In this document: positions 36,065 through 44,403 of the stretch, piece by piece
How the letters are laid out: each line of letters begins with the position of its first letter
How positions within the stretch are numbered: position 1 is the first letter of the stretch
DNA from: Rugamonas aquatica
GTDB lineage: Bacteria; Pseudomonadota; Gammaproteobacteria; Burkholderiales; Burkholderiaceae_D
Assembly (NCBI RefSeq): GCF_009380215.1
Contig: NZ_WHUG01000002.1
Location: forward strand, 372,001 to 436,000
Direction: 5' to 3'
Length of the DNA: 64,000 nt
Program-made: the position numbers and the translations under genes
The notes under the pieces: model-generated
What the model saw: only the letters and a program-made list of their open reading frames with translations
Told to the model about the DNA's origin: nothing
The model's database searches: none

Positions 36065-38019
36065 GCGGCCTGCCCAAACGCTGGAACGACCTGGCCTTGC
36101 AGCGCAAGCTGCTGATCGTCTCGCTGTTGACGGCATTGACGGCGATGCTGGTGGCGCTGATGGTGCTCATCACCTACGACTTCAGCGTGGTGCGGGTGCG
36201 GCTGGTGCAGGACCTGGCCAGCCGCATGGACCTGGTGTCGCTGAACCTCGATGTCGACATGAATTTCGGCGACCGCCGCGCCGCCACCCGCACGCTGTCT
36301 GCGTTGCGCGGCACGGCCGACATCCACAGCGCCTGCCTGTTCGACGTGCGGCAGCAGGTATTCGCCAGCTATGCGCGCAGCGGCGGCGCGAGCTGCGCCT
36401 GGCCGGAGGGGATGGCGCCATCCGGCCACCGCTTCCACGGCGACCACCTGACGATGGTGGCGCCGGTGCGCTTCCAGCACGAGGTGCTCGGCTACCTGCA
36501 AGTGGAGTATGCCTTGCAGCCGCTGGCCGAACGCCTCAGTAAGTATGGGCTGGTGCTGGCGGTGGTGCTGATGACGCTCCTGATCTGCGGCATGCTGCAG
36601 GCGGTTGGCCTGCGGCGGCTGGTGACGCAACCGCTGCTGGCCTTGTCCCGCGTGGCGGACCAGGTCACGCGCGAGGAGCGCTACGACCTGCGGGCGCCGC
36701 ACTTCTCCAACGATGAAGTGGGCAAGCTGTCGCTGGCCTTCAACACCATGCTGGCGACCGTCGCCGCGCGCGATGCGGCGCTGCGCGTGAGCCAGTCGCT
36801 GCTGACCAATATCGCCGACAAGTCCTCGGCCGTCATCTACGTCAAGGATTTGGAGGGGCGCTACCTGATGGTCAACGAGCGCCTGCGGCAGGTGCTGCCG
36901 CCAGGTTCGCCCGATCCGATCGGCCACCGCGACGCCGACATGTTCGACGAGGACACCGTGAAGGTGATACGCGAGGGCGACCGCCGCGCGCTGCTGTCCG
37001 AACATTCGTACATCTACGAGGAGGGCGTGCCGGATGCGCTGGGCGTGATACGCACCTATATCTCGGAAAAATTCTGCCTGCGCGACGAGCATGGCAAGGT
37101 GTGGGCAATGGGCGGCATCTCGACCGACATCACCGACCGCAAGAAGAGCGAGGTCGAACTGATACAGTACCGCGACAAGCTGGAGGAGCTGGTGCAGCTG
37201 CGCACAGGCCAGATGGTCGAGGTGAACAAGGACCTGGCGGAATCGCTGGAGACGCTGCGGCGCGCGCAGGATGAACTGGTGCGCAGCGAGAAGCTGGCGG
37301 CGCTGGGATCGCTGGTGGCGGGCGTGGCGCATGAACTCAATACGCCGATCGGCAACAGCCTGCTGGCGGTCAGCACGATGATCGACCAGACCCGCGAATT
37401 CACCCGCCTGACCGCCGACGGCATGAAGCGCTCGACGCTGCAGGCCTTTGTCGACGACGTGGCCAGCGGCGGCGAGATCGTGCTGCGCAACCTGCATCGC
37501 GCGGTGGACCTGGTGGCCAGCTTCAAGCAGGTGGCCGTCGACCGCACCACCTCGCAGTGCCGCGAGTTCCTGCTGTGCGACCTGGCCAACGAGATCCTGC
37601 TGTTGCTGATGCCGACGTTTAAAAAGAGCGGCATCACGGTGCGCCAGGATATCCCGCCGACGATCATGATGAAGAGCTATCCGGGGCCGTTCGGACAGGT
37701 GCTGATTAACCTGGTCAACAACGGCCTGACGCACGCCTTCGAAGGCCGCGCAGAAGGGGAGATCCTGATCTCGGCCATCGCCATCGATGCCGAGCGGGTG
37801 CAGGTCATCATCCGCGACAACGGCTCCGGCATCGCGCCGGAGAACATGGGCCGCATCTACGATCCCTTCTTCACCACCAAGCTGGGTAAGGGCGGATCGG
37901 GACTGGGGCTGAACATCGTCTACAACATCGTCTACGGCGTCTTGCGCGGCAAGATCGATGTCGAGAGCGAGCTTGGCATCGGCACCCGCTTCGTCCTCAC
38001 GCTGCCGCTTACGAGCTGA
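36061..38019 (+). CDS. Membrane sensor histidine kinase (periplasmic sensor, HAMP, PAS, HisKA, HATPase)
   Basis: 652 aa, GTG start inside the yfiR stop (GTGA overlap). TM1 (17-39), then a CHASE8-like periplasmic domain (40-160), TM2 (161-183) and HAMP (185-240). PAS spans about 250-360 (AVIYVKDLEGRYLMVNERLRQ), followed by a coiled coil. The phospho-acceptor is in GVAHELNTPIGN (His424). HATPase shows NLVNNGLTHAF, DNGSGIAPE and GKGGSGLGLNIVY. No receiver domain and no response regulator nearby. YfiR in the periplasm is the probable input controller. Confidence 0.9.
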   Translation: MSGLPKRWNDLALQRKLLIVSLLTALTAMLVALMVLITYDFSVVRVRLVQDLASRMDLVSLNLDVDMNFGDRRAATRTLSALRGTADIHSACLFDVRQQVFASYARSGGASCAWPEGMAPSGHRFHGDHLTMVAPVRFQHEVLGYLQVEYALQPLAERLSKYGLVLAVVLMTLLICGMLQAVGLRRLVTQPLLALSRVADQVTREERYDLRAPHFSNDEVGKLSLAFNTMLATVAARDAALRVSQSLLTNIADKSSAVIYVKDLEGRYLMVNERLRQVLPPGSPDPIGHRDADMFDEDTVKVIREGDRRALLSEHSYIYEEGVPDALGVIRTYISEKFCLRDEHGKVWAMGGISTDITDRKKSEVELIQYRDKLEELVQLRTGQMVEVNKDLAESLETLRRAQDELVRSEKLAALGSLVAGVAHELNTPIGNSLLAVSTMIDQTREFTRLTADGMKRSTLQAFVDDVASGGEIVLRNLHRAVDLVASFKQVAVDRTTSQCREFLLCDLANEILLLLMPTFKKSGITVRQDIPPTIMMKSYPGPFGQVLINLVNNGLTHAFEGRAEGEILISAIAIDAERVQVIIRDNGSGIAPENMGRIYDPFFTTKLGKGGSGLGLNIVYNIVYGVLRGKIDVESELGIGTRFVLTLPLTS

Positions 38020-39013
38020 CCGGCAGCAGGTTGGCGCACGGCGCGCCGTGCATGTGGCAGGCCAGGTTGGCGAAGGTGACGGCGGCGCTCTCGCGCATCG
38101 CTTCGATGGTGAAGAAGCCCTGGTGGCCCGTCACCAGCACGTTGGGGAAGGTCATCAGGCGCTGGAACACGTCGTCGGCGATGATGTCGCTGGAATGGTC
38201 GTGGAAGAACAGGCTGGCCTCCTGCTCGTAGACGTCGATCGCCAGTGCGCCCAGCTGGCGCGACTTGAGCGCTTCGATCACGGCGGCGGTGTCGATCAGC
38301 GCGCCGCGCGAGGTGTTGACCAGCATGGCGCCGGGCTTCATGCGCGCCAGGCTGGCGGCGTTAATCATGTGGCGCGTCGCGTCCATCAGCGGGCAATGCA
38401 GGGAGACGATGTCCGACGCCGCCAGCAGCTCGTCCAGGCTGACCCGCGTGGCCAGGCCGTCCAGCTGCGGCGCCGGCGCCGGATCGCTGACCAGCACCGT
38501 GCAACCCAGTCCCTTGAAGATGCGCGCCGCCGCCGTGCCGATCTGGCCGGCGCCGACGATGCCGACGGTTTTTCCGTGCAGCGTCATGCCCAGCAGGCCG
38601 TCCAGCGCGAAGTTGCCTTCGCGGACGCGCGCGTAGGCGCGGTGGGTGTGGCGGTTCAATGTCATCGCCAGCGCCAGCGCGTGTTCGGCCACCGCTTCCG
38701 GCGCGTAGGCCGGCACGCGCGCCATGAACAGGCCGAGACGCTGGCCCGCTTGCAAGTCGACGTTGTTGAAGCCAGCGCAGCGCAGCAGCACGGCGCGTAC
38801 GCCCAGTGCGTGCAGCGCTTGCAGCACGACGGCGTCCAGCTGGTCGTTGACGAAGACGCAGACGGCGGCGCAGCCTTGCGCCAGCGGCACGGTGTCCAGC
38901 GTCAGCGGGTCGGAGAAGTAGAGCGCTTCGACAGCGCCCGCGCTCTGCTGAAGGCGCGCTTCGTCGAGGAAGCGGCGGTCGTAGGGCTGGGCGCTGTAGA
39001 CGGCGATCTTCAT
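38009..39013 (-). CDS. ldhA: D-lactate dehydrogenase (2-hydroxyacid dehydrogenase)
   Basis: 334 aa. The N-terminus MKIAVYSAQPYDRRF and the motif RCAGFNNVDL are those of fermentative LdhA. NAD binding is GIVGAGQIGTAAARIF. The catalytic Arg lies in the RCAGFNN-to-NTSRGALIDTAAV region, Glu is in DVYEQEASLF and His in TGHQGFFT. It reduces pyruvate to D-lactate with NADH. The ATG overlaps the stop of the upstream DinB gene (TAATG), so it is translationally coupled. The 3' end overlaps the convergent kinase gene by 11 bp. Confidence 0.9.
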   Translation of the reverse strand: MKIAVYSAQPYDRRFLDEARLQQSAGAVEALYFSDPLTLDTVPLAQGCAAVCVFVNDQLDAVVLQALHALGVRAVLLRCAGFNNVDLQAGQRLGLFMARVPAYAPEAVAEHALALAMTLNRHTHRAYARVREGNFALDGLLGMTLHGKTVGIVGAGQIGTAAARIFKGLGCTVLVSDPAPAPQLDGLATRVSLDELLAASDIVSLHCPLMDATRHMINAASLARMKPGAMLVNTSRGALIDTAAVIEALKSRQLGALAIDVYEQEASLFFHDHSSDIIADDVFQRLMTFPNVLVTGHQGFFTIEAMRESAAVTFANLACHMHGAPCANLLPVSS

Positions 39014-39552
39014 TACACTTCGATTTCCGGCACCATCGCCAGCAGGTCGGTGACGCCGATGTCGATGCCGGCCTGCGACAGCAGCGTGCTGGCCTGGCCG
39101 CGATGGTGGGTCTGGTGGTTGAAGAAGTGCAGCACCACGCTGCCGAACTGCTTGCGATACCGGTCGCCTTTCATGCTTTGGTATTCGAAGGCGTGCACCA
39201 GGTCGGCCGCGCTGACTTGCGGCGCCCATTGCGTGATGATGGCGTCGAGCCGCTGGCGGTGGGCCAGCAGCGACGGCAGGTCGTCGCCGAAGCTTTGCGT
39301 CAGGCCGGACGGCATCGGCAGCTCCAGCAGCGGCGCCAGCGCGCGGAACCCGGCCGGATGCGTGGCGAAGCGGCGCAACCAGATGCTGTCTGCGGCCAGC
39401 AGGTGGTTCAGCGTGCCGAGGATGGAGCCGAAGAAGGCCTTGCGGTCGGCGGCCAGTTCGGCATGCGGCAATTGCGCGGCGGCGGCATACAGCTTCTGGT
39501 TCATCGATGCGTTGTAGGCCGCCATCAGGACGATGGATTCTGGTGTGCTCAT
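39013..39552 (-). CDS. DinB-family protein
   Basis: 179 aa four-helix bundle. The metal-site histidines are visible: LGTLNHLLAADSIW (first His), and FFNHQTHHRGQASTLL (second and third). This is the DinB/YfiT-like pattern, including the HHRGQ signature. These proteins act as metal-dependent thiol transferases or are uncharacterised. Start overlaps the preceding stop (ATGA), and its own stop overlaps ldhA (TAATG). It is the middle of a tightly coupled three-gene set. Confidence 0.88.
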   Translation of the reverse strand: MSTPESIVLMAAYNASMNQKLYAAAAQLPHAELAADRKAFFGSILGTLNHLLAADSIWLRRFATHPAGFRALAPLLELPMPSGLTQSFGDDLPSLLAHRQRLDAIITQWAPQVSAADLVHAFEYQSMKGDRYRKQFGSVVLHFFNHQTHHRGQASTLLSQAGIDIGVTDLLAMVPEIEV

Positions 39553-41099
39553 TGCGGTATGTCGCCTGGTTCAGGCTTCAGGAAGATCTGCTGGTTGACG
39601 GTCTCCAGCGTCCTGCGGCGTTGATCTTCGTCGGGTTTTTTTCGTGGCGCCAGCGTGTCGAGCAGGTCGCGGATGTGCTGGGCGCTGGACGGGATGGTGG
39701 TGTCGTCGACCAGCTTGTCCATCAGGTACTTGAGAGTGCGCGTCGAGTGGCTGGCCGACTGTTCGAGCGTGGCCTTGGCCAGCGCGCCCTCGTCGTAGGC
39801 CAGCGCGGCGCTGCTGCTGGCGCTGTCGTCGATCAGCACGAAGTTGTAGTTCTGCGAGGCCGGATCCTCCGTCAGGTCCAGTTTTGCGCCCGGCCGGCTT
39901 GGTTCGTGATAGCTGGCCTTGAGCTGCGATTGCTGCTGCTGCGAGATGGCGCGGTCGAGCTGAGTGCGGCCTTGCACGCTGGTGCTTTGCGAGGTCTGGT
40001 AGGCGAAGGTGTCGTTCTCGCTGGTGCGCAGCGGGTTGGGCGATTTTTCGGCTTGCGTGATCGAGGCGCTGAAATCGGCCAGGCCGGTGAGGATGGCGTG
40101 GTCCTGGTCGGTCAGCTTGATCTGCTGCCATGGCGCGGGCGGCTGCGGGCCGTAGTCGCTGTGCATTTCGGTGAAGGCGTCCTTGAACAGGCCTGTTAGT
40201 TCGGCGTCGCCGTGGCCGCGCATGGCGGCCTGGTCGAACTGGCGCAGATAGGTGGTCAGCGCCTTGGCTTGCTGCTCCTTGCTGCCCCAGCTTGTGGGCT
40301 GGCTCAGGTCGACGGCGATCTTCGCTTCGCCGGCCGGGCCGCTGAAATGCACCGAGCGTTGTTTGGCGTCGGCGTGGAAGTCCAGCCGCTGCGTGTCGGT
40401 TTCGTTCAGCTTGAGCTCCGAGTGCAGATCCACCGACGACAGCACGCTGGCGTCGAATTTGATCAGACCGGAGAGGTCAACTTTCGGCGGCACGGCGGCG
40501 AGGCCGTCGATAGCCTTTTGAAAGGCGGCCGACAGTCCGGCCAGCGCTGCGCGTTCGTCGTCAGTGAGCTTGCCGCTGCTTTTCACCTGCACGCCGACGC
40601 CTTGCTCGGAGCTGTCTAGCGCGAGCGTGACCGTGGTGCCGCTTTTGGTCGTGATGGTCAGGCCGGTCTGGTTGTCGCCCAGGTGATGGAACGGCGCCAG
40701 CTGCGAGTACAGCAGCGTGTCGTAGGTGTTGGTGTCCGTATCCTCCGGCGCTTGCTGTAGCGATTGCGAGTAGTCCGAGCCGTCGGTCTTGAAGCGCTCC
40801 AGCAGGGCCGCGCCCAGATCCTTGAAGCGGTTAGCGGAGGGCAGGTAGTTGTAGTTGCGCGCGACCAGTGCGGACACGGCGTCCTTGCCGCTGCGTTCCC
40901 ACACCAGCGGTGCGCGCGATGCGCCGTCCACGGCTCGCGTTCCGACGGCGCCGAGCTTCACCACCGAGGATGGCGAGGTGGCCGGCGCGCTGTCGATGAC
41001 GGCACTGTTGACGGGTGAAATGCCGGCCGTCTCCATTGTTGCGGAAGGAGACGTTGCCGGGCTGTTTTTGCTCAACGAGGTTAAGGTTGTCATCGCCAT
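39549..41099 (-). CDS. Uncharacterised soluble protein, 516 aa
   Basis: No signal peptide or membrane segment. The first 70 residues are Ser/Thr/Ala/Pro-rich and likely disordered. The core begins with SALVARNYNYLPSANRFKDLGAALLERFK and contains a long Gly/Ser/Thr beta region (TGLTITTKSGTTVTLALD) and helical stretches to the end (KYLMDKLVDDT, then a basic tail). I do not recognise the family. It could be a secreted or surface-associated protein without a Sec signal. It is joined to dinB by an ATGA overlap and lies 19 bp after ndh on the same strand. Confidence 0.65.
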   Translation of the reverse strand: MAMTTLTSLSKNSPATSPSATMETAGISPVNSAVIDSAPATSPSSVVKLGAVGTRAVDGASRAPLVWERSGKDAVSALVARNYNYLPSANRFKDLGAALLERFKTDGSDYSQSLQQAPEDTDTNTYDTLLYSQLAPFHHLGDNQTGLTITTKSGTTVTLALDSSEQGVGVQVKSSGKLTDDERAALAGLSAAFQKAIDGLAAVPPKVDLSGLIKFDASVLSSVDLHSELKLNETDTQRLDFHADAKQRSVHFSGPAGEAKIAVDLSQPTSWGSKEQQAKALTTYLRQFDQAAMRGHGDAELTGLFKDAFTEMHSDYGPQPPAPWQQIKLTDQDHAILTGLADFSASITQAEKSPNPLRTSENDTFAYQTSQSTSVQGRTQLDRAISQQQQSQLKASYHEPSRPGAKLDLTEDPASQNYNFVLIDDSASSSAALAYDEGALAKATLEQSASHSTRTLKYLMDKLVDDTTIPSSAQHIRDLLDTLAPRKKPDEDQRRRTLETVNQQIFLKPEPGDIPQ

Positions 41100-41118
41100 A
41101 TTATACGGCGATAAGCTC

Positions 41119-42393
41119 TCAATACAGCTTCACGGGCGGCACAATTTTCGCTCGCAGCCAGTCCACCAGCGCCTGCGTAATGACGCGTGCGGTGCCGTGC
41201 AGATTGAGCAGGTGCTTCTGGTATAGAAGCTGGTACAGCAGGCTCGCCGTCGCACCGCCCACGCGGATGCTCTTGCCTGTAACGGCGCCCGTCAGTACGC
41301 CCACCGCGGTCTGCGGCCCCAGTGAAACCAGCGAGCCGTAGTCGTGATAGCGGAAGTCCGGACGCGGCGTGCCGCTGCGGCGCGACAGCAGATCGGCCAG
41401 GAACATCGCCTGCTGATGCGCGACCTGTGCGCGTGGCGGCGCAGCGCCCTTGATCGGGCACACATAACTGGCGCAATCGCCGAGCGCGTAGATCTGGCTG
41501 TCGTTGGTCGAGCACAGGCTGGAGTCCACAACAATCTGGCGCAGATTGTTGACTGCGAGTCCAAACGTCGCGCACAGCTGCGGCGCTTCGACGCCGGCCG
41601 CCCACAAGGTCAGGTCGGCGCGGTGGGCGATGCCGGCGGCGTCGATCACGGCGTCCGCTGTCACCTGGGCGACGGCGGTACCGGTCAGCACGTCGATGCC
41701 GAGCGAGCGCAGTTGGCGCGCTGCGCGGTTGGCCTGCTGCGGATGCAGTTGCGGCAGCAGGTGCTGGCCGCGTTCGATGACGCTGATGCGGATGTCGGTT
41801 TCCGGGTTCAGCGTGTGCACGCGGTAGGCGGCCAATGCGCGGGCGCTGTTGCTCAACTCCGCCGCCAGCTCGACGCCGGTGGCGCCGCCGCCGACGATGA
41901 CCACGTCCACTTGCGTTTTCTGTTCGCCGGCCTTGATGCAGGCGTCGATGAAGCGGCGGCGGAAGATTTCGGCGTCGTCCACGCTGTCGAGTGTGAGCGC
42001 GTGGTCGGCGGCGCCGGGAACGCTGTAGAAGTTGGTGACGGCGCCCAGTGCCAGCACCAGCTTGTCGTAGGCGATGGTGCGGCAGACGCCATCGATGCCG
42101 CTGCGGTTGCGCGGCGCCAGCGTGATGGTCTGGTGTGCGCGGTCCAGGCACAGTACTTCGCCCTGGATGAATTCGAAGTCGTGCTCCACGGCCTGCGCGG
42201 GGAAGGACAGCTCCTCCACGCGGGGATCGCATTTGCCGGATGCGACGGTGTGCAGCAGGGGCTTCCAGAAGTGTCCTGGGTAGCGGTCCACCAGCAGCAC
42301 GCGGGCGCGCTTGCCGGCGCCGAGTGTGTCGCCAAGACGGGTTGCGAGTTCGAGTCCACCCGCACCGCCTCCTAAGATGACGATGGTTTCCAT
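41119..42393 (-). CDS. ndh: Type II NADH dehydrogenase (FAD/NAD(P)-dependent oxidoreductase)
   Basis: 424 aa. The FAD-binding GxGxxG is VILGGGAGGLELATRLG at the N-terminus; the NADH site is VDVVIVGGGATGVELAAEL near residue 165. ALGDCASYVCP is the third FAD contact. The C-terminus has SLLYQLLYQKHLLNLHG, the amphipathic membrane-contact region. It transfers electrons from NADH to quinone without proton pumping. GGAGG lies 7 bases before the ATG. It heads a probable four-gene run (ndh, hypothetical, dinB, ldhA), three of which follow each other within 19 bp or overlap. Confidence 0.9.
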   Translation of the reverse strand: METIVILGGGAGGLELATRLGDTLGAGKRARVLLVDRYPGHFWKPLLHTVASGKCDPRVEELSFPAQAVEHDFEFIQGEVLCLDRAHQTITLAPRNRSGIDGVCRTIAYDKLVLALGAVTNFYSVPGAADHALTLDSVDDAEIFRRRFIDACIKAGEQKTQVDVVIVGGGATGVELAAELSNSARALAAYRVHTLNPETDIRISVIERGQHLLPQLHPQQANRAARQLRSLGIDVLTGTAVAQVTADAVIDAAGIAHRADLTLWAAGVEAPQLCATFGLAVNNLRQIVVDSSLCSTNDSQIYALGDCASYVCPIKGAAPPRAQVAHQQAMFLADLLSRRSGTPRPDFRYHDYGSLVSLGPQTAVGVLTGAVTGKSIRVGGATASLLYQLLYQKHLLNLHGTARVITQALVDWLRAKIVPPVKLY

Positions 42394-42426
42394 ATTGCGC
42401 CTCCAGATAAGTAAAAAAATCTGTGT

Positions 42427-42530
42427 CCGTCATTCCCGCGCACGCGGGAATCCATGCTGAGTTTTCTCAGACGCGTTCTATGGAGGGAATCCAGGCAATG
42501 CATGGATTCCCGCTTTCGCGGGAATGACGG
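42427..42530. repeat. Inverted pair of dispersed hairpin repeats
   Basis: The ends, CCGTCATTCCCGCG at 42427 and its inverted partner ending at 42530, form a 104-bp inverted repeat with arms of about 30 bp. The right arm is identical over 31 bp to 27498-27528. Each arm also folds on itself (ATTCCCGC/GCGGGAAT). There is no coding content. It separates ndh from the HAD gene and could terminate transcription. Confidence 0.8.
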
Positions 42531-42536
42531 CGCCGG

Positions 42537-43238
42537 TTACGCCGCCAGCTCGTGCTTCGCGCGCTGGTCCGGCGTGTAGGGACTGGAATGCAGTTCGCGC
42601 AGTGCGTCGAAGGTGATGAACTGGCGTGGACGCACCACGTCGTTGCCATACGGGGCGACGGAGACGGTCCACAAGCCGGTATCGCCGGCGGCGCGCAGGC
42701 CTGGCACGGCGGTGTCGATGGCGATGGCGTCCTGCGGTGCGACGCCCATGGCGTTCAGTGCGCGGGCATAAGGGCCGGTGCCTGCAGGCCCGTCGAAATT
42801 GGCGCCGCCGGTGACGACGGTGAACAGGCTGTTGAAATCGGCGCCGAAGCAGCCGGACAGCAGCGCCGATGTGGCAGGCGCAGGCAGGTCGGTCAGCACG
42901 CAGATCTTGCAGCCGGCGTTGAGCGCGTCGTCGATCAGGGCCAGCGCGGCGGGCAGCGCTTTCGGTGGATGAGCGCTGATCGCCTGATGGAACTGGCGAT
43001 GCTTGTCGGCGAACAGTTCGGCCACGCGGGCCTTGTCGCGTGAGAGCAGCTCGCAGGCGATGGCGGAACCGATGGCGCGTGCATATCCATGGGTGGCGGC
43101 TGCGGCGCGCAGCGCCGGCAGCGTCCAGCGCACCGACAGGCCGGCGTTGCAGAACGCTGCGTTGCAGGCTGCAAGGTGCAGTGCTTCGGTGTCGAACAGC
43201 ACACCGTCCAGGCCCAGGAAGATCACGTCTATGCTCAT
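42537..43238 (-). CDS. HAD-superfamily protein lacking the nucleophilic Asp
   Basis: 233 aa, CbbY/GPH-like HAD fold. The N-terminus MSIDVIFLGLDGVLFDTEAL should read D-x-D-G-V, but residue 9 is Gly (codon GGC), leaving only Asp11. Motif II is VLTDLPAP (Thr present), and the motif IV region is AIAIDTAVPGLRAAGDTGL. With the nucleophile gone, phosphatase activity is doubtful. The gene is otherwise intact and diverges from a LysR regulator, an arrangement seen for CbbY-like/CbbR-like pairs. It may be a non-catalytic regulator or binding protein. Confidence 0.75.
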   Translation of the reverse strand: MSIDVIFLGLDGVLFDTEALHLAACNAAFCNAGLSVRWTLPALRAAAATHGYARAIGSAIACELLSRDKARVAELFADKHRQFHQAISAHPPKALPAALALIDDALNAGCKICVLTDLPAPATSALLSGCFGADFNSLFTVVTGGANFDGPAGTGPYARALNAMGVAPQDAIAIDTAVPGLRAAGDTGLWTVSVAPYGNDVVRPRQFITFDALRELHSSPYTPDQRAKHELAA

Positions 43239-43308
43239 GTCGGTCTCGCGAATAGATGTCAGATAATTATGAATATACGGGTACAATGAACAAAAGAAAA
43301 ATTAAACA

Positions 43309-43331
43309 TATTCGATAATCGATAAGGAATA
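43309..43331 (+). promoter_or_regulatory. Inverted repeat in front of the LysR gene
   Basis: TATTC-N13-GAATA (43309-43313 and 43327-43331), overlapping the ribosome-site region of the lysR gene and 71 bp from the divergent HAD start. It is AT-rich. Placement and symmetry fit an autoregulatory LysR site, but the short arms could occur by chance. Confidence 0.35.
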
Positions 43332-43335
43332 ACTT

Positions 43336-44289
43336 ATGTATCACGCCAGCTTTCGCCAGCTACAGTCGCTGGTATTGGTAGCGCGCCATGAGAGCGTGTC
43401 GCGCGCGGCGGACGCGCTGCACGTGACGCAGCCTGCGGTGTCGTTGCAAATCCGCACACTGGAGGAAATCGCCGGCATTCCGTTGACTCGCAAGGTCGGC
43501 CGCAATATCCAGCTGACGGCGGCCGGCGAGGTGATGGTGGAATTCTCCGAGCGCATCCTGCGCCTGTGGGAGCAGGCAGGCGACGAGCTGGCGGCACTGC
43601 AGGGCGTCACCAGCGGTACCTTGCGCATCGGCGCGGTGACGACGGCGGAGCATTTGCTGCCGCCGTTGCTGGTGCCGTTCACGCTGGAGCGCCCGGACGT
43701 GCGGCTCAAGCTACAGGTGGGCAACCGGGCGGAGATCGTGCAGATGCTGGCGCGGCACGAGATCGAGCTGGCCATCATGGGCACGCCGCCGCGCGAGTTG
43801 CGCACCAATGCCGCCAAGTTTGCGCGGCACCCGATGGCGTTTGTCGCCAGTCCCGCGCATCCGCTGATGAAGAAGAAAAAGATCACGCTCAACGATGTGA
43901 CGGCGGCCAACCTGATGGTGCGCGAACGCGGCTCGGGTACGCGCACGGCGGTGGAGCGCTTGCTGCGCGAGGCAGGGCATCCACTGGAATTCGGTTCCGA
44001 GGTATCGAGCAACGAGGCTATCAAGCGCATGGTGTCGGCGGGGCTGGGGCTGGGCTTTTTGTCGGTGCACGCCTGCGGACTGGAATTCGAATCCGGCCTG
44101 CTGGCCATTCTGCCGATGCAGGAAAATCCGGTCGAAGCGGACTGGCACATCATGCACCTGACCGGGCAGCCTATTCCGAAGGTGGCGGCGGCGTTCCAGG
44201 ATTTCGTCATCGAGAACGGCCAGGATCTGATCGGGCGCGAGCTGGAAAGCTTCTACAAGCTGCTGGGCCGGCAGCGCAAGCGGGGCTGA
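43336..44289 (+). CDS. LysR-family transcriptional regulator (CbbR-like)
   Basis: 317 aa. The helix-turn-helix is RQLQSLVLVARHESVSRAADALHVTQPAVSLQIRTLEE. The effector domain begins TLRIGAVTTAEHLLPPLLVPF. Wording in both domains is closest to CbbR-type regulators, although no Calvin-cycle genes are present. It diverges from the HAD gene, which it probably controls. AAGGA lies 8 bases upstream of the ATG. Confidence 0.88.
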   Translation: MYHASFRQLQSLVLVARHESVSRAADALHVTQPAVSLQIRTLEEIAGIPLTRKVGRNIQLTAAGEVMVEFSERILRLWEQAGDELAALQGVTSGTLRIGAVTTAEHLLPPLLVPFTLERPDVRLKLQVGNRAEIVQMLARHEIELAIMGTPPRELRTNAAKFARHPMAFVASPAHPLMKKKKITLNDVTAANLMVRERGSGTRTAVERLLREAGHPLEFGSEVSSNEAIKRMVSAGLGLGFLSVHACGLEFESGLLAILPMQENPVEADWHIMHLTGQPIPKVAAAFQDFVIENGQDLIGRELESFYKLLGRQRKRG

Positions 44290-44309
44290 TTCGTATCGGC
44301 GACATGACC

Positions 44310-44362
44310 AGTACACTGATGCTCACTGTTTGGATAAGTGTACCGGTACAGTAAAGTACACT
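44310..44362 (+). promoter_or_regulatory. Cluster of GTACACT-type sites before the LysE gene
   Basis: AGTACACT at 44310, its inverse AGTGTAC at 44337 and AGTACACT at 44355 lie within 53 bp. The middle site overlaps the perfect palindrome TGTACCGGTACA (44339-44350). Such TGTACCGGTACA dyads are known to me from GntR/MocR-type control regions. No MocR gene is adjacent here. Confidence 0.5.
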
Positions 44363-44403
44363 TTCCCTACAATGAGGGTTCATTCCTGCCACCGGATAAG
44401 CCC

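Noticed and set aside
42427..42530. Possible CRISPR-like repeat pair
   Set aside because: Only two arms, in inverted not direct order, and the same unit occurs alone at 27498; it is a dispersed hairpin repeat. No array or cas gene is in the window.
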